From positions 1 through 10,758 of the forward strand of contig CAYGVJ010000168.1 in assembly GCA_964353255.1 (NCBI GenBank): 10,758 nucleotides of DNA, given 5' to 3'. Source of the stretch: VFZS01 sp964353255. Its GTDB lineage: Bacteria; Acidobacteriota; Terriglobia; Bryobacterales; Bryobacteraceae. The notes beneath the pieces were generated by a model that ran no database searches, was not told the origin of the DNA, and saw nothing but the letters and a program-made list of their open reading frames with translations. Of the stretch, positions 5,918 to 10,758 are shown one piece after another (positions within the stretch are counted from its first letter, which is position 1; every line of letters starts with the position of its first letter). The position numbers and the translations under genes were made by a program.

Positions 5918-8373
5918 GTCTCGAAAACCTCTTCATCCGGAACCGGGGCCAGGTGGTTCCACAGCCGGCCGCGAGCAATCTTCCAGCGTGTGCTGCGCTC
6001 CAGGAAATGTCGCACCTCGGGCTCGTCGGACTTGGCGATCTCTTCGAGCACCCGCTCGAGCGAGCCGGCCGTAGTGAAGTTCCGCAATTGAAAAAGAGAC
6101 CGGTTGCGCCTGATGATCCTGTCGATTTCGGGCGCCGTGTGGTGCCGGCCAATCGTCGAGCGTTGCTGGTGATGCGCTACCGAAACGGGACAGAAGACGG
6201 AATGATATCCGAGCTTGCGCGCACGCCAGCCCCACTCCACGTCCTCCCAGTAGAAGGGAGCATAGGCGGAGGCGTCGAGCAGAGCTCGCAGCGGCCGTTT
6301 CTGGAACAGGGAGGCTCCGCCGCCGGCATAGAACGTCTCCACGGCAGCCTCGGATCGCGGTACCCAGTCGTGAAGGGTGGCCAGTCCGTCCTCAATCAGC
6401 AGTGCGCCCCAGTTGGTTTCATCCCGGAAGCGCGTTTGATCCTTCAGCAGAATCTGCGAGGCGACCGAGAAGGTTCGGCCGTCCCGGTGCGGCGCCAGCG
6501 CGCGCAGCGCCGCGGGATCCAGTGCGACGTCGTTGTTCAGCAGGTAGACCCAGTCGTAGCGCGCCGCTTTGAGGCCGGCGCGGACCGCGCGGGCGAACCC
6601 GAGCGGCCGCGCGCAGAACTCCCAGCGGACTTGCGGATGGCGAGCCCGGAGCAGTTCGTAGGTGGCGGCCGGCGTCCCGTTCACGACCACGATCGTCTCG
6701 ACCGGTTCCGTCCAGCGCGCACACGCCTCCCGCACACTCTCCAGACAAGCTGTGAGTTCTTCCAGGTTGTCCCGTTCGGGAATGATAATAGACAGCCCCG
6801 GACGAAGCGCCGCCCGCGCGCCCGCCACGCGCGCACGCCGGAAGCGGCGCACCCTCGCGCCCCACCGGTCAACCGCCTCCAGCCAGCGGACCAGCGGCTC
6901 GAGCTCCCGCCGCTGGCGGTGCGTCCGTTCTGGATCGACGGACTCCTTCGAAGCGAGCAGCACCAGCGCGAATCCCAGGTCGCGCTGGTCGGTTCCGGCG
7001 CCGCGCTCGCTGGGCCGATAGAGATGCTTGGCGTGAAACTCGATTGCCCAGCAAGCGTCTTGCCCCGCCGGAACCGGAAAGTCCAACCCGAAGGGGATGA
7101 TCTCGCCCCAGGGATTCGACACCCGTCCGATTTCCATTTCGTTCAACCGGATGGTGAGCTCGTTCGGATTCCCGTCCGTCCCCGGCGGAAGCATCCCGCT
7201 AACATGCAGCGTGCGCGATCCGGGGCGCGGCGCCAGCATCGCGACCGCCTGAGGGCTGCTCCAGATATGCGTTTCGCCCTCCGGCGCGTGCCAGCCGTAC
7301 AGCAATTGCGCGCTGAGCCCGCGAGAGGCAATGATCTCGCTGGCCGGCACGCCGGGCCGGTAAGCCATCTTCCACGGACACGCGCGGCATTCCGGAACCT
7401 CCCCACGCCGGTATTGCGCGCGAAACTGCCGGTAGGGTTCGCCATGCCAGATCTCCGTGACAGATTGCTGGGAAAGATTTCCGAGCGGGATCTTGTCGAG
7501 GACCTCGCAGGCCACGACATCTCCGTTCGACAGCACGTGCGCCGTCTCCCATGGGTTCTGCTCGCAGGAGTGGACGTAGGCGCCGGGCGGCAGTGCCCCG
7601 GGATATGGCGCCGGGACTTCGCCCAAACACGACTCGCCCACCGCCGGCAACCCGTTGCAGATCGTGAACCGGATCGCGGGGTGATCCTGGGCCGCTTGGT
7701 TCACCGTGGCCTGCAAGCGCTTCTGAAACTCGGGCCGGTGCGCGCCCTCCTCGGTCAGTTCGCTCGGAAACCGAGCCGGAATCTCATCCCTCCGCATCAC
7801 GGGGAAAACAAAGATGTCTCGCAGCCCGAGTTCCTCGGCGAACCCGGCCACAGACGGAAGTTCCGCCAGGTTCGCATCCATCGCCACAAAAGCCAAATCG
7901 GTCACCGGCGGCTGCGGCACACGGCGGCACAGCTCGATGAACCGCTCCAGACGCGAGCGCAGCGCGTCAGAGGAGCTGTACCGGTAGACTTCTGCGAACT
8001 TCGCGGGATCGGTGGCATGCACCGACACCGAAAGCCGGTTCAGCCCGCTCTCGCTCAAGGGGCCGAGCAGGGACTCCGGCGCCGTTATCAACACGGACAC
8101 CAGCTCGACAAACGCCCCGGTTGACCGCGCCAGTCGAATGGCCGGTATGAGCTCCGGGTAAACGGTGGATTCGCCGGAGTAGTCCAGGACGAATTTGCGG
8201 GGCGCCGCCAACTCGCGAACCAGGGCTTCGAAAACCGGATAGGGCAGGTGCCGGCCGGCGCCGCGCCGCGTCTCGCGCGAGCAGAAAATGCAATCGGCGG
8301 GACACTGGGAGGTCAGTTCCACCCACAGAGTCCGGGGGGTTCGCGCCGCCGGGAACTCACGAACGCTGAGCAT
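5890..8373 (-). CDS. Radical SAM-SPASM / beta-rich domain / GT2 fusion protein
   Basis: An 827-aa multidomain protein. Residues 17-200 are a radical SAM barrel with C24, C28, C31 (CPADCIFC) and a YSGEST variant (65-70) of the GGEP motif. Residues 268-335 are a SPASM-type region: C270, W275, SNGDVVAC (282-289), LGNL (297-300), W309 and the CRAC pair C329/C332. Residues 355-475 form a beta-rich domain with a WGEIIPFGLDFPVP centre, probably a jelly-roll. A basic linker (485-525) leads to a GT2 glycosyltransferase (527-770) with SIIIPERDN, metal site NND (613-615), GGG (684-686) and catalytic WEDVEW (709-714). The ATG at 8371-8373 has GGAGGA seven bases upstream and overlaps the preceding stop by 17 bp. 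I infer a cytoplasmic enzyme coupling a radical modification to sugar transfer. The individual domains are confident; the reaction is unknown. Confidence 0.9.
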   Translation of the reverse strand: MLSVREFPAARTPRTLWVELTSQCPADCIFCSRETRRGAGRHLPYPVFEALVRELAAPRKFVLDYSGESTVYPELIPAIRLARSTGAFVELVSVLITAPESLLGPLSESGLNRLSVSVHATDPAKFAEVYRYSSSDALRSRLERFIELCRRVPQPPVTDLAFVAMDANLAELPSVAGFAEELGLRDIFVFPVMRRDEIPARFPSELTEEGAHRPEFQKRLQATVNQAAQDHPAIRFTICNGLPAVGESCLGEVPAPYPGALPPGAYVHSCEQNPWETAHVLSNGDVVACEVLDKIPLGNLSQQSVTEIWHGEPYRQFRAQYRRGEVPECRACPWKMAYRPGVPASEIIASRGLSAQLLYGWHAPEGETHIWSSPQAVAMLAPRPGSRTLHVSGMLPPGTDGNPNELTIRLNEMEIGRVSNPWGEIIPFGLDFPVPAGQDACWAIEFHAKHLYRPSERGAGTDQRDLGFALVLLASKESVDPERTHRQRRELEPLVRWLEAVDRWGARVRRFRRARVAGARAALRPGLSIIIPERDNLEELTACLESVREACARWTEPVETIVVVNGTPAATYELLRARHPQVRWEFCARPLGFARAVRAGLKAARYDWVYLLNNDVALDPAALRALAPHRDGRTFSVASQILLKDQTRFRDETNWGALLIEDGLATLHDWVPRSEAAVETFYAGGGASLFQKRPLRALLDASAYAPFYWEDVEWGWRARKLGYHSVFCPVSVAHHQQRSTIGRHHTAPEIDRIIRRNRSLFQLRNFTTAGSLERVLEEIAKSDEPEVRHFLERSTRWKIARGRLWNHLAPVPDEEVFETWNNSISNC

Positions 8374-10525
8374 GCCCCTTTCCTCCGTCCAGGAGTTCGC
8401 GGTAGATCGCGAGCTGCCGCGTGGCCGCGTGCCGCCACTGGTACGGTTCCAACTTTTCGGGCTCCGGCCGCTCCAGTTCCAGCCGACGGTCCTCGTCACT
8501 CAACAGCCGCGTTATCGGGTCGATGAACTCGTGAACGCTCTCCACGGCAACCAGGCCCCTCAAGCCGCGGTTCAGAAACCCCCGCGCCCCGTCCCGCGTG
8601 GAAACACAGACTCTGCCTGCCGCGAGCGACTCGATCAGTTTCAAGCAGGCCCCGCGGTTGTTCCGAATCGGATTAATCGTCAGGGCGCACGCCTTGAGCC
8701 ACGGACGGACATCGGCCACATGGTCATGCACACAGACGCCGGGCTGATGGAACGCCTTCTCTCCGCACGCGCGCTGGCGCGCATTCACGCCGCCCAAAAC
8801 GTGCAGCCGCACGTGCTCGATTCGCGACCTCAATGCGGGATAGGCGTAGCGCAGGAATTCCAGGATTCCTTCCCAATTCGGTTGATAACGAAACGGCCCC
8901 AGGAACAGCAGATCCCGCAACCCCGCTGACGGCGTGTAGTCCCCATACTGAAGCGCGGCTCCGTTGGGCACCAGGCGCACCGGCACGCCGTCAAGCAGCG
9001 CGGCGTCTTCTTCGCAGCACGCCACCGCAAGGTCGAACTGGCTCATCCACTGCCGCTCGAACGCATCTTCCTCCGAGGGCTGATGGGCACCCGAGAGCAG
9101 CACATCGTGCAGTGTCAGAATCCACGGTATGACGCCCCTTCGCCACTGAGCCAATCCCGCAAGTTCGATGTGCTCGATTTGCACCAGATCCGGACGGTAG
9201 ACCCGCACGATCCGGTCGAGTTCCTGACCCAGCACCTGATTTGAATGGCTGCGGATCCGCGCGATCCGGGCGGGCTCGCAGCCTGGCCCTTCTTTGCGGC
9301 CCTCGACCAGGTGCACCGCGCGAAGATGCGCGAAATACGGCTCGCTGAGGGCTCCATACGACCGCCCTTCGTCTCCCAGGAGAATGACCTGATATTCGCG
9401 CGCCGCGTGCTCCAGCAGCCGGTTGAGACGGTGCGCGCCGCCATGCGTCGGAGGGAAAACCGCATACGGCGCAACCACCAGCAGTGTCTTCCGCCGGTCG
9501 TCGGGATTCCACGGCGTCGGGTAGTATTTCTGGCGCAAATGCCCCCACGGAATATCGCTCACCGGAGCGGCGTAGGCCTTGAGCCGGGCCAGCAGGACAC
9601 GCCAGGCATTCTGAAATCCCCACAACGCGGCGTGCGTCTTTGGATCCCCCTGGAGCAGCATAGCCACCAGACGGTCCGCCTTGACTCCCGTCCACGCATT
9701 CCGGAGATCGAACTGCAGCCTATCGACTCGCGCAATCTCGGGGGCCGTCGCGTGCGCCTGTCGCACGGTGGAACGCGGGCAGAAAAGCACCTCCTGGCCC
9801 ATGCGCCATGCGCGCACTCCCCACTCCACGCAGTTCCAGTGCGGCGACAGGTAAGCATCGGAGTGCGCCAGGGTGGCCATCAGCGCCGTGCGGCGGAAAA
9901 GGGCAGCGCGATGGTCCGCATAAAGGTGGCCTCGCGTCAGCGCGCTTTCTTCTGGCGGCGTGTCGAATGGAAGGATCGCGTCTCCTTCGTTGCGCGCATC
10001 CTTCCACCCGGTAGTCCCCGCTCCCACGATGCGCGAGGCAACCGCAAACACATTCGGCGTTCTCCACCGCAGCAACTCCGGTATGGTCTGCGGATCGGGT
10101 TCCATGCCGGCATCGAGGAAATAGACCCAGTCGAACCGCACCGCCCGAACGGCCCTTTTGATGTGTCCCACAAAACCGGAGCCGGACTTGACTGCTAACG
10201 AACGGACCAGCGGCAACTTATCGGCCCGAGCCGCATTCTGTGTGCGAAGCAGAACAATTTCGTACGGCTCCCCAATTAGGGGAGCGATCCGGATGAGCTC
10301 CTTGAGACACTCCCGGACCCTCAAGGCCGGCGCTTCGCCGTGCAGCACCACAATGCTTATCCCAGGCTTCCAGCCGCGCACCCTGAATGACCTGCGGCCC
10401 GCGAACCTGCGCATCCATGGTCGAAGATGCCCGGAAAGTGCAAATGCAGTGTCCAGCCACCTCGCCTCGCTGTGGGGGCCTGTTCGCAAAACCTTCGTGC
10501 ACCTGCAATCGCCAGTGTAACTCAA
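8357..10525 (-). CDS. Degenerate GT2 fused to GT4 glycosyltransferase
   Basis: A 722-aa protein. Residues 54-290 align with the GT2 half of the downstream 827-aa protein (FDWVYFLDAG against YDWVYLLNND; shared VEWG and APEI motifs). Its metal site reads DAG instead of NND, and the catalytic ED reads NC (231-232), so this half is probably inactive. Residues 346-715 are a GT4 transferase: KTLLVVAPYAVFPPTHGGAHR at the nucleotide-proximal start, VPNGAA (519-524), LLFLGPFRYQPNWEG (539-553), VHDHVADVRPWL (599-610) and RGACLKLIESLAAG (624-637, with the acidic position at E632). The given start is a TTG at 10523-10525, two codons after an in-frame stop, with no Shine-Dalgarno. An ATG at 10412-10414 is an alternative, but it would cut a conserved RWLD segment. 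The 5' end may be truncated. It overlaps the next gene by 17 bp, so the two are co-transcribed. Confidence 0.85.
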   Translation of the reverse strand: MSYTGDCRCTKVLRTGPHSEARWLDTAFALSGHLRPWMRRFAGRRSFRVRGWKPGISIVVLHGEAPALRVRECLKELIRIAPLIGEPYEIVLLRTQNAARADKLPLVRSLAVKSGSGFVGHIKRAVRAVRFDWVYFLDAGMEPDPQTIPELLRWRTPNVFAVASRIVGAGTTGWKDARNEGDAILPFDTPPEESALTRGHLYADHRAALFRRTALMATLAHSDAYLSPHWNCVEWGVRAWRMGQEVLFCPRSTVRQAHATAPEIARVDRLQFDLRNAWTGVKADRLVAMLLQGDPKTHAALWGFQNAWRVLLARLKAYAAPVSDIPWGHLRQKYYPTPWNPDDRRKTLLVVAPYAVFPPTHGGAHRLNRLLEHAAREYQVILLGDEGRSYGALSEPYFAHLRAVHLVEGRKEGPGCEPARIARIRSHSNQVLGQELDRIVRVYRPDLVQIEHIELAGLAQWRRGVIPWILTLHDVLLSGAHQPSEEDAFERQWMSQFDLAVACCEEDAALLDGVPVRLVPNGAALQYGDYTPSAGLRDLLFLGPFRYQPNWEGILEFLRYAYPALRSRIEHVRLHVLGGVNARQRACGEKAFHQPGVCVHDHVADVRPWLKACALTINPIRNNRGACLKLIESLAAGRVCVSTRDGARGFLNRGLRGLVAVESVHEFIDPITRLLSDEDRRLELERPEPEKLEPYQWRHAATRQLAIYRELLDGGKGHAQRS
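8381..8386 (-). promoter_or_regulatory. Ribosome binding site of the radical SAM-GT2 fusion
   Basis: On the minus strand GGAGGA sits seven bases before the ATG at 8373, inside the end of the GT2-GT4 gene. It excludes the longer in-frame start at 8499, whose first 42 residues are a shadow of the GT gene. Confidence 0.85.
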
Positions 10526-10548
10526 GGCTTAACTGAACAGTATTGGGG

Positions 10549-10682
10549 CTAGGGCAGCAGAACCACGTCCTCCTCGGGGTGCTCCAGCGCCAGCATCACC
10601 AGCCTGCAGTCCTTCACGTGCCGCGTCAGCAGGAAGTTCTCCTTGACGTGCAGGCAACCGTTCTCGCCCAGTCGCTCCCGGC
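10549..10682 (-). CDS. C-terminal fragment of an unidentified protein
   Basis: About 44 codons end in TAG at 10549-10551 and translate as a protein-like tail: LGENGCLHVKENF, then LLTRHVKDCRLVMLAL, then EHPEEDVVLLP. Nearly all third positions are G or C, as in the neighbouring genes. I do not recognise the family. The frame stays open to about 10737, but from about 10683 the bases match amidase on the other strand, so the true gene is cut there. It has no start in the window. It lies 23 bp upstream of the GT2-GT4 gene on the same strand and would be the preceding gene of that operon if the join is real. Confidence 0.45.
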
Positions 10683-10758
10683 GCGGCCGGGGCCGTGCTG
10701 GTGGGCAAGACCAACCTGCACGAGCTGGCCTACGGCATCACTTCAGCCAACCCGCACT
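10683..10758 (+). pseudogene. Partial second copy of the amidase, cut by the window end
   Basis: From about 10683 a plus frame reads Ala-Ala-Gly-Ala-Val-Leu-Val-Gly-Lys-Thr-Asn and continues to the window edge as amidase residues 109-132. Bases 10685-10703 differ from 2586-2604 at a few sites that leave the protein unchanged (for example CTC GTC against CTG GTG). The final 55 bases are identical. Upstream of 10683 there is no amidase sequence, so the 5' part is missing. It is either a real truncated paralogue, or a strain variant joined by assembly. Confidence 0.6.
10704..10758 (+). repeat. 55-bp exact repeat of 2605-2659 ending at the window edge
   Basis: Same strand and offset by 8099 bases, identical over all 55 positions up to the final base. 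A direct repeat of this length stopping exactly at the sequence end is what a de Bruijn assembler with k=55 leaves at a branch point. Confidence 0.95.

Noticed and set aside
5791..8124. A 777-codon open frame on the plus strand
   Set aside because: It is antisense to the radical SAM-GT2 fusion, has no recognisable domain and is rich in Arg/Pro/Gln. Long antisense frames are common in DNA with high GC at third positions.
8374..8499. N-terminal extension of the radical SAM-GT2 fusion
   Set aside because: These codons are an out-of-frame shadow of the GT4 3' end. The ATG at 8371-8373 has a strong GGAGGA and starts just before the radical SAM core.
1..10758. CRISPR array, tRNA, rRNA or insertion sequence
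   Set aside because: No regularly spaced repeats, no recognisable tRNA T-loop context with matching arms, and no transposase motifs or terminal repeats were seen by eye. The only substantial direct repeat is the 55-bp amidase pair.

Overview
The window is high-GC bacterial DNA, dense with genes on both strands. No rRNA, tRNA, CRISPR array or insertion sequence was found. The 265-aa secreted LolA-like protein at 1264-2061, together with the GC content and gene density, suggests an Acidobacteriota genome of the Bryobacter/Solibacter kind. That assignment is from memory of the families, not from a search.

Left part (1-3672). A radical SAM protein with extra C-terminal cysteines (168-1172, minus) lies downstream of a secreted LolA-like protein (1264-2061, minus). 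Only 25 bp away, and divergent, is a two-gene unit: a 59-aa AtzG/GatC-like protein (2087-2266, plus) whose TGA overlaps the ATG of an AtzE-like amidase (2263-3672, plus). The amidase has an intact Lys-Ser-Ser triad.

Middle part (3554-5917). Three methyltransferases of three different families stand on alternating strands with no intergenic DNA: CmcI-like (minus), Methyltransf_24-like (plus) and TylF-like (minus). The first two start within the same four bases, CATG. Two convergent borders (amidase/CmcI and Methyltransf_24/TylF) overlap by 119 and 136 bp. Each protein there runs past its expected family end into the antisense of its neighbour.

Right part (5033-10551, minus). Overlapping genes form a likely operon, transcribed right to left: an unidentified C-terminal fragment; a 722-aa protein fusing a degenerate GT2 to a GT4 glycosyltransferase; an 827-aa fusion of radical SAM, SPASM, a beta-rich domain and an intact GT2; then the TylF-like methyltransferase. 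I infer a locus for a glycan or glycosylated metabolite, with sugar O-methylation and one radical SAM modification step. The 827-aa fusion is the most unusual object here.

The last 55 bases are an exact copy of 2605-2659 inside the amidase, preceded by about 20 bases of synonymously diverged amidase sequence. A repeat ending exactly at the window end looks like an assembly-graph junction or a second amidase copy. The gapless borders near 3630 and 5100 should be checked with the same suspicion.
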